Source of the DNA: Cyanobacteriota bacterium
Lineage (GTDB): Bacteria > Acidobacteriota > Vicinamibacteria > Vicinamibacterales > UBA2999
Length of the DNA: 64,000 nucleotides
Reading direction: 5' to 3'
Assembly: GCA_019752015.1 (NCBI GenBank)
Contig: JAIEMQ010000020.1
Span: 35,431-99,430, forward strand
The notes under the pieces are model-generated. The model had not been told where the DNA came from, did not search any database, and was given only the letters and a program-made list of their open reading frames with translations. Below are positions 1-8,083 of this stretch, piece after piece. Numbering within the stretch: position 1 is the first letter of the stretch; each line of letters begins with the position of its first letter. The translations under genes and the position numbers were made by a program.

Positions 1-90
1 TGGACCCACCCGGTCCACCGCGGAAGTGACCGCGTGTGAGTACGCGTCGAGCAGATCCTGCTCCGACTGCGTTTCAAATCTGGATGACAC
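1..90 (-). CDS. HtrA/S1C-type serine protease, N-terminal 30 codons only (runs off left edge)
   Basis: The minus strand stays open from about position 90 to base 1 and encodes QSEQDLLDAYSHAV followed by TSAVDRVGP. This resembles the short leader just before the protease domain of cytoplasmic-type HtrA proteins (LLDAYSxAV..VVExVGPaVV). A GTG at 88-90 is the likely start; it overlaps the 3' end of the LuxR-type gene (stop at 74-76), suggesting translational coupling. The catalytic domain lies outside the window, so activity cannot be judged. It would be the third gene of an operon with the pseudo-HtrA and LuxR genes. The call is an inference from a short segment. Confidence 0.5.
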   Translation of the reverse strand, partial: MSSRFETQSEQDLLDAYSHAVTSAVDRVGP

Positions 91-451
91 CAAGTCGGAC
101 CCCTCTCTGAACCGCTTCGGTCCGGGTCGACACGCCCAGCTTCCCGAAAATGGAAGCCAGGTGGAATTTCACCGTGTGCTCGCTGATCGCCAGCACGTGC
201 GCGATCTCGCGATTGGGGAGGCCATCCGCGACGAGCGAGAGCACATCGTGCTCGCGCGGCGTCAACGACTCGATCAACCCGCCTTCGCGCTCCGCGCTTC
301 GGCGAGACAGGCTCGGGGGGAGCGAGACGACGGCGTCCGCCATCTCGACTCGATCGACCAGCTCGAGATGCGGATCCGCCGTCAGCTTTCTTCGGAGCGC
401 GTCGAGCGCATCAGACGCCCGGCCGCCGACAAATATTCGGAGCAGAGGCAC
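74..451 (-). CDS. Short LuxR-family (NarL-type HTH) transcriptional regulator
   Basis: A 125-residue protein. Residues about 62-122 form a LuxR-type helix-turn-helix with the family signature: LTPREHDVLSLVADG, NREIAHVLAISEHTVKFHL, IFGKLGVSTRTEAV. The roughly 55 residues before it (LLRIFVGGRASDALDALRR...) are too short for a receiver domain and show no phosphoacceptor Asp context, so phosphorelay control is unlikely by the usual route. The GTG start (449-451) overlaps the TAG stop of the upstream pseudo-HtrA gene (451-453), which implies coupled translation. It probably regulates its own HtrA operon; that is inference from position. Confidence 0.85.
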   Translation of the reverse strand: MPLLRIFVGGRASDALDALRRKLTADPHLELVDRVEMADAVVSLPPSLSRRSAEREGGLIESLTPREHDVLSLVADGLPNREIAHVLAISEHTVKFHLASIFGKLGVSTRTEAVQRGVRLGVIQI

Positions 452-1362
452 TAACCCTTGATCTTTGGACGCTCTGTCACCGTGACGGTTACATCGACCG
501 CGCTTGTGCCTCGAATCACCGTGATCGGGACCGCGGCGCCTACCTTGTTGCCGCGCAGTCGCGTCACCAGCGTTTCGGGATCCTCAACCGTCTCGCCGCC
601 GAAGCCGACGATCACGTCGCCGATCAGCAAGCCGCCCTGTTCCGCCGCGCTGTTGGGCGCGACGTGGCTGATCAGTAACCCGGAAGTCTGCGAGCGTCCA
701 CTGCGCTGCCGCTCCGGCAGCGGCACCGGCATGGTGCTGACGCCGAGATAACCCTGCTTCACGCCGCCTTCGGATGCGGCTTTCGTCGCCGCCGCAAACG
801 CGATGGCTGCGGGAATCACGACAGTGGTGCCGCGAATCGCCAGCGATGTGATGATGCCAAGCGCCTGTCCCGATGCGTTGATCAGCGCGCCGCCGTTCAA
901 CGCACCGTGTGGTGACTGCTGAATGCGAATGACGCGATCGATCGAGCCGGTGCGCCCGGTACGCAGTGGACCGCCGACGACGGCGATTGGCGCGAGCGTG
1001 GCCATCACGCCGCCGCTCCACGTGCGTCCGACAGCGACGGCGAGATGTCCAGGCTTGGGTTCGGCGGCCGGCACGAGCGGGCGACGGTTGAGACCGTCAA
1101 CGCGCACGATCGTCAGCCCCATGTTGCCGAGCCGCCCGAGCACCGTCCCTTCCACAGTCTGGCTTGCCCCGAGCGAAGTCGAGGGGTCCCCGGTCAGCAC
1201 CGCCACCGTGTCGTCATCGGTTGCGGCAGGGGTCGCGATCAAGTTGTCGGCAATGACGAGGCCGGCGGTCACGCGGCGATGACCGTGGACCTGCACGATC
1301 GAGGGAGCGGCCGTCTCGACCGCGGCCTCAATCTCGTGTGAAAGAGATGTCCATGTGCTCAT
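451..1362 (-). CDS. HtrA-like pseudoprotease with C-terminal PDZ domain
   Basis: A 303-residue protein with the two-domain HtrA layout: a chymotrypsin-like fold (residues about 10-200) and a PDZ domain (about 205-298; YLGV, SAAEQGGLLIGDVIVGFGG, VTRLRGNKVG). All three catalytic positions appear to be replaced. The His region reads NLIATPAATDDD instead of xxTNxHVV. The Asp position in the DLAVLRV-like segment reads GLTIVRV. The GNSGG serine loop reads ALNGGALINASG, with Asn for Ser. There is no signal peptide or membrane segment, so it should be cytoplasmic. It leads an operon with a LuxR regulator and a second HtrA-type gene. A regulatory or scaffold role for the PDZ is inference. The strand contains an in-frame copy of a dispersed palindrome (1167-1187). 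Confidence 0.85.
   Translation of the reverse strand: MSTWTSLSHEIEAAVETAAPSIVQVHGHRRVTAGLVIADNLIATPAATDDDTVAVLTGDPSTSLGASQTVEGTVLGRLGNMGLTIVRVDGLNRRPLVPAAEPKPGHLAVAVGRTWSGGVMATLAPIAVVGGPLRTGRTGSIDRVIRIQQSPHGALNGGALINASGQALGIITSLAIRGTTVVIPAAIAFAAATKAASEGGVKQGYLGVSTMPVPLPERQRSGRSQTSGLLISHVAPNSAAEQGGLLIGDVIVGFGGETVEDPETLVTRLRGNKVGAAVPITVIRGTSAVDVTVTVTERPKIKG
1167..1187. repeat. Dispersed palindrome CCCGAGCGAAGTCGAGGGG, in-frame inside the pseudo-HtrA gene
   Basis: An imperfect palindrome matching the CCCTGAGCGAAGTCGAAGGG family, also seen at 7495-7514 and in partial form at 26144-26162 and 53525-53574. On the coding (minus) strand it contributes part of the peptide DPSTSLGAS, which looks like an insertion between two strands of the protease fold. 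Confidence 0.7.
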
Positions 1363-1420
1363 GACCCCACAGTAGCTATTGCTTCACGCGCACACATCAG
1401 CCGTTCGGCCGGGTAGTTGA

Positions 1421-1445
1421 GAGGCGAAAGCCGAGAGCCGAAAGC
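1421..1445. repeat. Short tandem array, 7-bp unit GCCGAAA/GCCGAGA
   Basis: The sequence GCGAAA-GCCGAGA-GCCGAAA-GC lies in the 99-bp divergent spacer between the pseudo-HtrA and MoxR genes. It sits just upstream of the MoxR start, and an alternative upstream start for MoxR would translate it; that is a reason to prefer the ATG at 1462. It belongs to a set of 7-9 bp tandem arrays scattered over gene junctions in this window. Confidence 0.6.
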
Positions 1446-1461
1446 ACTAGAATTCCGTAAG

Positions 1462-2445
1462 ATGAGCCTGTCCGAGACCGCCGTTCTGGTCAGTTCCCTG
1501 CAAAAAGAGCTTCGCCGCGTGATCGTTGGCCAGGACGAGGTGATTGCCGAAATCCTGACCGCGTTTCTCGCCGGCGGCCATTGCCTGTTGCGCGGGGTGC
1601 CCGGGCTCGCGAAAACGTTGTTGATCAAGACGCTCGCGGATGCGGTGCATCTCAAGTTCAGCCGCATTCAGTTCACGCCGGACCTGATGCCGTCGGACAT
1701 CATCGGCACCGAAGTGATCGAAGAAGACCGCGCCACCGGATCGCGCGGCATCCGCTTCATGCCCGGGCCGCTGTTCGCGAACATCATCCTCGCCGACGAG
1801 ATCAATCGCACGCCGCCGAAGACGCAGGCGGCGCTCCTCGAAGCGATGCAGGAGTACCAGGTCACGGTTGGCGGCGTTCGCCATCAGCTCGATCGGCCGC
1901 TGTTCGTGCTGGCGACGCAGAATCCGATCGAGCAGGAAGGCACGTATCCACTGCCGGAAGCGCAGCTCGATCGCTTCATGCTCAATGTCGTGATCGGCTA
2001 TCCGTCGGCGGCGGACGAGCGCACGATCCTGGCGCAGACCACGACCGGCGAGGAACCGAAGGTGACCGCCGTCGCCACGGGAGAGCAGATCGAGCGCGCG
2101 CGCCGCCTGGTTCGCGATGTCGTCGCGGCGGACAACGTGATCGATTACGCGGCGCGGCTGGTGCGCGCAACGCGGCCGGGCGGCGACGGCGGGGAAACGA
2201 TTCCGCCGTGCGTGACGCAGTGGGTGCGCTGGGGCGCGGGCCCGCGCGCCGGGCAATCGTTGCTTCTGGCGGGGAAGGCGAGAGCCGTGCTCCACGGCAG
2301 GCCCGCGGTTTCGCTCGAGGACGTCCGCGCCGTCGCGCCGCCGGTGCTGCGCCATCGCATCCTCGTCAACTTCCAGGCGGAAGCCGACGGCGTCGATGCG
2401 GAACAGGTCGTCGCGAAACTGCTCGACGCGATTCCCGCACGGTAA
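1462..2445 (+). CDS. MoxR-family AAA+ ATPase
   Basis: A 327-residue AAA+ ATPase of the MoxR/RavA type, a chaperone-like ATPase that usually works with vWA-domain partners in maturing or activating envelope complexes. Visible motifs are Walker A (GVPGLAKT), the MoxR signature FTPDLMPSDIIG, Walker B (ILADEINRTPPKTQAALLEAM), sensor-1 context (ATQNPIEQEGTYPLPEAQLDRF) and the lid domain after residue 230. The ATG at 1462 is chosen because the protein then begins MSLSETAVLV, in line with family length, and the upstream extension runs through a tandem repeat. It is the first gene of a five-gene operon, with 3 bp to the DUF58 gene. Confidence 0.95.
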   Translation: MSLSETAVLVSSLQKELRRVIVGQDEVIAEILTAFLAGGHCLLRGVPGLAKTLLIKTLADAVHLKFSRIQFTPDLMPSDIIGTEVIEEDRATGSRGIRFMPGPLFANIILADEINRTPPKTQAALLEAMQEYQVTVGGVRHQLDRPLFVLATQNPIEQEGTYPLPEAQLDRFMLNVVIGYPSAADERTILAQTTTGEEPKVTAVATGEQIERARRLVRDVVAADNVIDYAARLVRATRPGGDGGETIPPCVTQWVRWGAGPRAGQSLLLAGKARAVLHGRPAVSLEDVRAVAPPVLRHRILVNFQAEADGVDAEQVVAKLLDAIPAR

Positions 2446-2448
2446 TCC

Positions 2449-3321
2449 ATGTCGCGACCGCACGTCGTCACGTCCCTGGAGCTCCAGTCGCTTCGCGATC
2501 TCGAGCTGATGACGAAGTCGACCGTCGAGGGCCTGCGGCAGGGCCTGCATCGCAGTCCGTTTCACGGCTACAGCGCCGAGTTCAGTCAGTACCGTCACTA
2601 CCGGCCCGGCGACGATCTGAAATACGTCGACTGGAAAGCGTTCGCGCGCACCGATCGCATCTACACGCGGCAGTTTCGTGAGACCACGAACGTGTCGGCG
2701 CTGTTTGTGATCGACATCAGCAAGTCGATGGACTTTGGATCGAAGTTCGTCCTGGCGCGGACCGTGGCCGCGGTGCTCGGCACGCTCGTGCTCGATCAAG
2801 GCGACGCGGCCGGCGTGCTGGCCGTGGACGATCGCGCGCACCTCGTGCCGTCGCGCAGCGGACATCATCACCTGCGCGTGCTCCTGTCCGAGCTCGCGTC
2901 GCTTGTCCCCGGAGGATCGGCATCGATCGCCGAGGCGTTGCGGCGAGCGGCGGCGATTCTCAAGCGCCGAGGGCTCGTCGTCGTCCTGTCAGATCTCTAT
3001 GAAGACGAAGAGGCCATCGGACAGATTCGACAGCTCAAGCGCATGGGCCACGACGCCATCGTGATTCACACGCTCGCCAGGGCGGAGATGACGCTGGATG
3101 TTGGCGGCGCGGCGGAGTTCGTCGATCTCGAAAGCGGCGGACGCCTGACGGTGCAGCCCTCGGCCGCGCGTGAATCTTATGTGGCCGCCTTCACCGAGTG
3201 GCTGACGGGCGTCGAGCAGCAGCTGCGTCGCGACGGCATCGATTACCTGCGGTTGATCGCCGGTGAGCCGCTCGAGCCGGCGCTCCGGCGCTTCCTGATC
3301 GGGCGACGGGGCATGTCCTAG
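2449..3321 (+). CDS. DUF58 domain protein (MoxR partner, vWA-like)
   Basis: A 290-residue DUF58 protein. The family signature is clear: SQYRHYRPGDDLKYVDWKAF followed by ARTDRIYTRQF. A vWA-like fold follows with a MIDAS-type DISKSMDFGSK (DxSxS) and VVVLSDLYEDEEAI. It has no membrane segment, so it is a soluble partner of the upstream MoxR ATPase. In known clusters of this type, MoxR and DUF58 act together on membrane-anchored Bat-like proteins, which are encoded immediately downstream here. The gene starts 3 bp after the MoxR stop and ends 2 bp before the next start. Confidence 0.93.
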   Translation: MSRPHVVTSLELQSLRDLELMTKSTVEGLRQGLHRSPFHGYSAEFSQYRHYRPGDDLKYVDWKAFARTDRIYTRQFRETTNVSALFVIDISKSMDFGSKFVLARTVAAVLGTLVLDQGDAAGVLAVDDRAHLVPSRSGHHHLRVLLSELASLVPGGSASIAEALRRAAAILKRRGLVVVLSDLYEDEEAIGQIRQLKRMGHDAIVIHTLARAEMTLDVGGAAEFVDLESGGRLTVQPSAARESYVAAFTEWLTGVEQQLRRDGIDYLRLIAGEPLEPALRRFLIGRRGMS

Positions 3322-3323
3322 CC

Positions 3324-4448
3324 ATGTCGATCTTCTGGACAGCGCCCGCCGCCTTGCTTGGCCTGACGCTGATCGCGTTGCCGATCGCGATCCACCTGCT
3401 GGCGCGCCAGAACATCCGCACGCTTCCGTACCCGTCGTTGCGTTTCCTGAAGCAGACGCAACTGGCCGCGTTTCGCCGCCGGGCGATTGAAGATGCCGCG
3501 CTGTTGTTGTGCCGTGCCGCGATCATTTCCGTCGCCGTGCTCGCACTCGCCGGGCCGGTGCTGCAAACACCAGCGCGACAGGCCGCGTACGCAAAACGCG
3601 TGTCGCGCGCGATCGTGCTGACACGCGACGGTGTCGATCGTGATGCGGTTGACCGTGCGGCCGAAGGCGTGATGGCCTCGACGATCGTCGTGCGAATGAC
3701 AATGGCTGACGCGCTGGCGGAGGCGACGCGCTGGCTCGATCAGCAGCCGCCATCGGCCCGCGAGATTGTGACCCTTGGTGCGCTGCGACGCGGCGCTCTC
3801 AATGACGCTGACCTGTCGGCCGTCGATCGCGACATCGGGATTCGATTCCTGCCGGTTGCCGTCGAGACGCCATCGACGATCGTGGTTCCGGTCCTGACCC
3901 GCCGCAACGACACGCTGGTGACGATCGATCGCCAGGTTCGCGCCGACGCTGCGGCAACACAAGTCATCGACGGCCCTGCGATTGCGGCTCCGGCCGATCT
4001 CATTCGAATCGTGGCAAGTCCCGGTGATACCGCTCTTGCCGAAGCCGCACTTCGTGCCGCGCTCGATGCCGGCATCCCGTGGGCGGACCTCAATCAACAC
4101 ATCGTGATCGCCTGGGATGGCGCGAGCACGGGAGCGCTGGAATCAAACACGCGGTTGATTCGGATGGAAGTGCCGTCGCCCCCGTCGGCTGCCGCCGACG
4201 CGGTGCGTGCAGTGCTGCTCAGCGCGTCTCCACCGCGGCTGAGGGAACCGGTGCTGGTCAGTGCGGAACAACTCGCCGCGTGGACGCGTCCGGCGGGTGC
4301 ACCGTCACCCGGTGCGCCGATCGCGGATGAAGGCGATCGCCGCTGGTTGTGGGCGCTGGCGCTGTTGCTGTTGCTGGTCGAGTCGTATCTGCGCCGCTCC
4401 GCCGCGGCGGCGCAGGTGGAGCAGAGCGAGGAGGCGCGCGTTGCGTAA
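3324..4448 (+). CDS. BatA-type (aerotolerance regulator N-terminal domain) membrane protein
   Basis: A 374-residue protein beginning with the BatA N-terminal signature: a membrane segment (ALLGLTLIALPIAIHLLAR), the conserved LPYPSLRFLKQTQ, then a second membrane segment (AAIISVAVLALAGPVLQ). A long soluble, probably periplasmic, region follows. It ends with a C-terminal membrane segment (LWALALLLLLVESYL) and a short charged tail. No intact vWA MIDAS is obvious in the middle. It sits in the MoxR-DUF58 operon as expected for the membrane target of that ATPase pair. Its stop overlaps the start of the next gene. Confidence 0.88.
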   Translation: MSIFWTAPAALLGLTLIALPIAIHLLARQNIRTLPYPSLRFLKQTQLAAFRRRAIEDAALLLCRAAIISVAVLALAGPVLQTPARQAAYAKRVSRAIVLTRDGVDRDAVDRAAEGVMASTIVVRMTMADALAEATRWLDQQPPSAREIVTLGALRRGALNDADLSAVDRDIGIRFLPVAVETPSTIVVPVLTRRNDTLVTIDRQVRADAAATQVIDGPAIAAPADLIRIVASPGDTALAEAALRAALDAGIPWADLNQHIVIAWDGASTGALESNTRLIRMEVPSPPSAAADAVRAVLLSASPPRLREPVLVSAEQLAAWTRPAGAPSPGAPIADEGDRRWLWALALLLLLVESYLRRSAAAAQVEQSEEARVA

Positions 4449-6336
4449 TGCCTCGGTATTCGCCGCAATCAACCGCGTTCGGTGGCGCTGGCGCGTGCGC
4501 GCGATGGCGCTGGCGATCACGGTCGCCGGCGCGGCCTTCGCGGCGGCCATCGTGCTGAGCTCCCTCGCGATCGCGATCGGTGTGGCTGTGATCGTGCTGC
4601 CGCTGATGTGGCTTCGTTCGGCGTCGCTGTCGAGCGTTGACGCGGCGCGCTTGATCGAAAGCCAATTCGGCGCGCTCGACAACCTTGTGGTCACCGCCGC
4701 CGAGCTTCAGGTGCGTCCTCGCGAGATCCGATCGGAAATCGGCGACGAGATCGATCGGCAGGCTGCCGAGCGCATTCGCTCCGTCGATCCGAATCGCGTG
4801 GTCCCGGTCGCGCCTCCAATCGCCGTGGCCGCCGCGGTCCTGATCGGTTGCGGTCTCCTCGTCCGTGCGGGCGGCGGCCCGGTCACGCAGCGAATCGACA
4901 ATGTGACGACCGCAGGGACGCAACGTTCCGGAGGTCCGCCGCTGGTGGTCAAGGTGACGCCGCCGTCATATACGCGCCGCAACAGCGAAGCGCTCGAGAA
5001 TCCGCTGCAAGTTGCCGTGATCGCCGGCAGCCGGATTCAGATTGAATCGGGCGGCGCGACGCTGCGCAACATGATGGCCACGGAATCTGCCGCGCTCGAA
5101 CTTCGCGTCGGCGGCGAGCCGCGGTTCCTGTCGCTGATCGTCGTCCCGGACACCGCGCCGCGCTTGCGTGTTGTCACTCCGGGTAAAGACACCGCGTTCG
5201 TCGAGCCGAAGGGGCGGGTGCCCATCGCGATCGAGAGCCGCGACGATCTCGGATTGGCGTCGTTGTCGCTTCGCTACACGAAGGCTTCCGGCGGCGGTGA
5301 AAATGTCTCGTTCAGCGAAGGCGAAATCCCGCTGCGCATCAATCGGACCAGCGATCAGGACTGGCGGGCGGACGCGGCTCTCTCTCTGGAAGCGCTCAAC
5401 CTCGCCGACGGCGACATCGTCGTCTACCGCGCGATCGCCCGCGACACGAATCCGTCGGGGACGCCGGTTCAGTCCGAACAATACGTGATCGAAATCGGCA
5501 GGAACGCGGCGATCGTCGATGCGGGGTTCTCGCTGCCAAGTGAGGAAAAGAAGTACGCGATCAGCCAGCAGATGGTGATCTACAAGACCGAACAACTCAT
5601 TGCCGCTCGCGTGAGGCATCCGAATGACTGGCTCGAGCAGACTCGCATGATCGGCATTGAGCAACGGATGGTGCGCGCTGAAGTCGTGTTCCTGGGCGGC
5701 GGGGAAGTGGAAGACGAGGTCGAAGAAGCTGCGAAGTCCGACGAGCTGACCGAGGGACGCCTGCAGAACACCGGCCGCGCCGAATTGCTGCGCGCGATCA
5801 ATGCCATGTCGCGCGCCGAGGCGCAGCTCAATGACGGCAATGCAGATGCTGCGCTCGTTTTCGAGAGGGAAGCGCTGGCCAGCCTGGAGAAAGCGCTCGA
5901 CCGACGGCGCTACTTTCTCCGGACGTTGCCGGATCGTTCGCGGATCGACGCGTCCCGGCGCCTGACCGGTGAACGCAAGGAGGCCCGCTCCTGGAATCGC
6001 GACCTGCCGGTTCAGCCCGCCAATACCAACCTTGATGCGTTGCGCCGCGTGATGGGCGAGCTCGCAGCGAGTCTTGCAAACCCGGCCGCCGTGAACGCGT
6101 CGCTCGCTGCTCGCATTGCCGCCATTGATCCTTCATCGAAGGCGTTGCAAGGCGCGGCGGTAGCAATCGCGGCTGCGACGTCGGATGCATCACGACAGGA
6201 GGCCGTCCAGGCGGCGATGAAGGCTGTCACGATTCATGCGCTGAACGCCTTCCCTGCATCGACTGCCGTCGAAATCGGCGTCGCTCCCCTCGGCGGTGCG
6301 CTGGCCGACGAGCTCGCGCGGAGGCCGCGTCAATGA
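4441..6336 (+). CDS. DUF4175-like membrane protein with coiled-coil region
   Basis: A large protein (631 residues from the chosen TTG). The N-terminus carries two adjacent hydrophobic segments (MALAITVAGAAFAAAIVLSS and LAIAIGVAVIVLPLMW) and a third (PIAVAAAVLIGCGLLVRA). A beta-rich soluble region and an alpha-helical, charged C-terminal half follow. The layout matches DUF4175-type proteins found beside MoxR/Bat genes; the assignment is by context and topology, not by strong motifs. A GAGGAGG Shine-Dalgarno sequence at about 4428-4434 precedes TTG 4441, and the gene overlaps the BatA-like stop by 8 bp. A longer upstream reading (from 4261) would be Arg-rich shadow sequence. Confidence 0.75.
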   Translation: MRNASVFAAINRVRWRWRVRAMALAITVAGAAFAAAIVLSSLAIAIGVAVIVLPLMWLRSASLSSVDAARLIESQFGALDNLVVTAAELQVRPREIRSEIGDEIDRQAAERIRSVDPNRVVPVAPPIAVAAAVLIGCGLLVRAGGGPVTQRIDNVTTAGTQRSGGPPLVVKVTPPSYTRRNSEALENPLQVAVIAGSRIQIESGGATLRNMMATESAALELRVGGEPRFLSLIVVPDTAPRLRVVTPGKDTAFVEPKGRVPIAIESRDDLGLASLSLRYTKASGGGENVSFSEGEIPLRINRTSDQDWRADAALSLEALNLADGDIVVYRAIARDTNPSGTPVQSEQYVIEIGRNAAIVDAGFSLPSEEKKYAISQQMVIYKTEQLIAARVRHPNDWLEQTRMIGIEQRMVRAEVVFLGGGEVEDEVEEAAKSDELTEGRLQNTGRAELLRAINAMSRAEAQLNDGNADAALVFEREALASLEKALDRRRYFLRTLPDRSRIDASRRLTGERKEARSWNRDLPVQPANTNLDALRRVMGELAASLANPAAVNASLAARIAAIDPSSKALQGAAVAIAAATSDASRQEAVQAAMKAVTIHALNAFPASTAVEIGVAPLGGALADELARRPRQ

Positions 6337-8075
6337 GCCAGGCCGACGTGCGCCCAACGCTTCGCGTGATTGCGGTGCTGATCGCGGTGGCGGGGACGAT
6401 CGATCCCGCATTTCAAAGTGTGGATGCCTCCTCGCGGCCGGTCGTTGCTGTGCGGGCCGCAGCTGAGATCGACGCGGCAGAGCGAGCGTTGCGTAGCGCA
6501 CTGTCGAGTCCAGTGATCACGCGCGACGTAACCAACGGCCGATTGCCGTGCGACAGCGACGACGATTGTGTTGTGATCGCCGACGGCTCGATCGATCTCG
6601 ATTGGGATCAGCGATTGCGGCCAGTGTCGCTGATCAAAATGCCGATCGCAGGTCAACCGAACGTGCGGATGCGATCCGTGTCCGTGTCGCGCGGCCATCG
6701 CGCCGCGGCCGGCACGGCACGCGTACACCTCGAGGGCCGAGGTGTGACTGGCAAGCGCACCGCAGTGCGCGTGATCGATCGCCAGGCCGTGCTGGGTGCG
6801 GTCACGCACGAATGGTCGACGGGCGGGACCGCGGTCGTGGATGTTCCGTGGTGGCCGCTCGATACCGGCGCGCGCGCGCTGCAGATCGAAGCCGCGCCGA
6901 TCGACGGCGAGATCACGGCGATCGACAATCGGATCGATGTGGGCGTTGCGATTGCGGCGTCGAAAATTCCCGTGCTGATCTTCGATGCCCGCCCGTCCTG
7001 GCACAGCACGTTCGTGCGCCGCGCGCTCGAAGACGATGAGCGGTTCGCGGTGGGATATCGCAGCCGGCTGGCGCCGGCGGTGTCGGCAGGCACGGCCGGC
7101 GGCCGGCTCGATGCCGCCACGCTCGATCGCGTGCCGCTGGTGATTGTCGGCGGCCCCGACGCCTTGACCGCCGCCGATGTGTCCCTGATCGAGCGCTTCG
7201 TCAAGGTGCGAGGCGGCACGCTGGTGGTGTTACCCGAGCGCCGCCCGTCCGGCGAATCGGCGCGGTTGTTCCATGGCACGTGGACCGAGCATCTCAATCC
7301 GACTCCGGAATCGATCGGGCCGTTACGCGCAACTGAGCTGCTTCGCGTAGCGGACGTATCTCCTGCCTCGACGGTGTTGGCCGCCTCGGGCACGGTCCCG
7401 GTGATTGTCAGCAGTCCGACGGGCGCCGGGCGCATCGTCGTCTCGGGCGCAATGGACGCCTGGCGCTATCGGAGCTCAAACCGCGGAGCGCTTGCCCTGA
7501 GCGAAGTCGAAGGGTTCGATCGATTCTGGCGATCGCTGGCGGCCGAAGCAGCTGCGGCGGGCGAGGGATTGACCATTACATTCGCGAACGACGTGGTGGA
7601 ATACGGCGCCCGTACCACCTTCACGCTGCGCGACCGGCGTATGGATCCTTCAATCACCAGCGAAGCAAGCGTCGTGCAACGTTGTGGTGATGCGCTCGCG
7701 CAGCCTGTCCGCGTGTGGCCGCGAGGCGCGATCGGCGAATTCGCCGGCGAAGTATCAGCGCTGGCCAATGGGACGTGCACCATCGAGGCCGGCATTGGCG
7801 ATCGGCAAGTCAGCGCATCGCTCGCGGTGGTCGATCACGCATCGCGCAGCGTCGACGACACCCTCGCCAAGCTCGAGCGCCGCGTGCGCGCGTCGGGTGG
7901 TGTCGTGACCAATGCCGGTGACGAAGCCGCGATCGCTCGCACGCTCGGCGACGACCCGCCGACGGTGTCACGCGTTGTCACCGCGCATCCAATGCGCCGG
8001 GCGTGGTGGATGCTCCCGTTCGCCGCCTGTCTCTCGATCGAATGGTGGCTGCGGCGGCGCGCCGGACTAAGATAG
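6333..8075 (+). CDS. Membrane-anchored protein with GATase1-like domain (Bat operon)
   Basis: A 580-residue protein with an N-terminal hydrophobic segment (VIAVLIAVAGTID) and a C-terminal one (AWWMLPFAACLSIEWWL). The centre (about 210-370) reads like the class I glutamine amidotransferase-like fold often fused to such proteins (IPVLIFDARPSWHSTFVRRA, VPLVIVGGPDALTAADVSLI, GGTLVVLPERRP), but no catalytic Cys-His pair is evident. It overlaps the previous stop in an ATGA. Last gene of the MoxR operon, whose exact substrate is unknown. A dispersed palindrome (7495-7514) is translated in frame as ALALSEVEG, which looks like inserted sequence. Confidence 0.75.
   Translation: MSQADVRPTLRVIAVLIAVAGTIDPAFQSVDASSRPVVAVRAAAEIDAAERALRSALSSPVITRDVTNGRLPCDSDDDCVVIADGSIDLDWDQRLRPVSLIKMPIAGQPNVRMRSVSVSRGHRAAAGTARVHLEGRGVTGKRTAVRVIDRQAVLGAVTHEWSTGGTAVVDVPWWPLDTGARALQIEAAPIDGEITAIDNRIDVGVAIAASKIPVLIFDARPSWHSTFVRRALEDDERFAVGYRSRLAPAVSAGTAGGRLDAATLDRVPLVIVGGPDALTAADVSLIERFVKVRGGTLVVLPERRPSGESARLFHGTWTEHLNPTPESIGPLRATELLRVADVSPASTVLAASGTVPVIVSSPTGAGRIVVSGAMDAWRYRSSNRGALALSEVEGFDRFWRSLAAEAAAAGEGLTITFANDVVEYGARTTFTLRDRRMDPSITSEASVVQRCGDALAQPVRVWPRGAIGEFAGEVSALANGTCTIEAGIGDRQVSASLAVVDHASRSVDDTLAKLERRVRASGGVVTNAGDEAAIARTLGDDPPTVSRVVTAHPMRRAWWMLPFAACLSIEWWLRRRAGLR
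7495..7514. repeat. Dispersed palindrome CCCTGAGCGAAGTCGAAGGG, in-frame inside a CDS
   Basis: The best-preserved copy in the window. The flanking GCGCTTG...TTCGA is also shared in part with the copy at 1167-1187. It is translated as ALSEVEG within the GATase-like membrane protein without breaking the frame. The same palindrome family is known as a widespread small repeat in several bacterial phyla; mobility by a REP-type transposase would be inference. Confidence 0.8.
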
Positions 8076-8083
8076 GGAAACTC

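Noticed and set aside
1447..2871. Long minus-strand open frame opposite MoxR and DUF58.
   Set aside because: Shadow of the plus-strand genes; no domain and no ribosome site.
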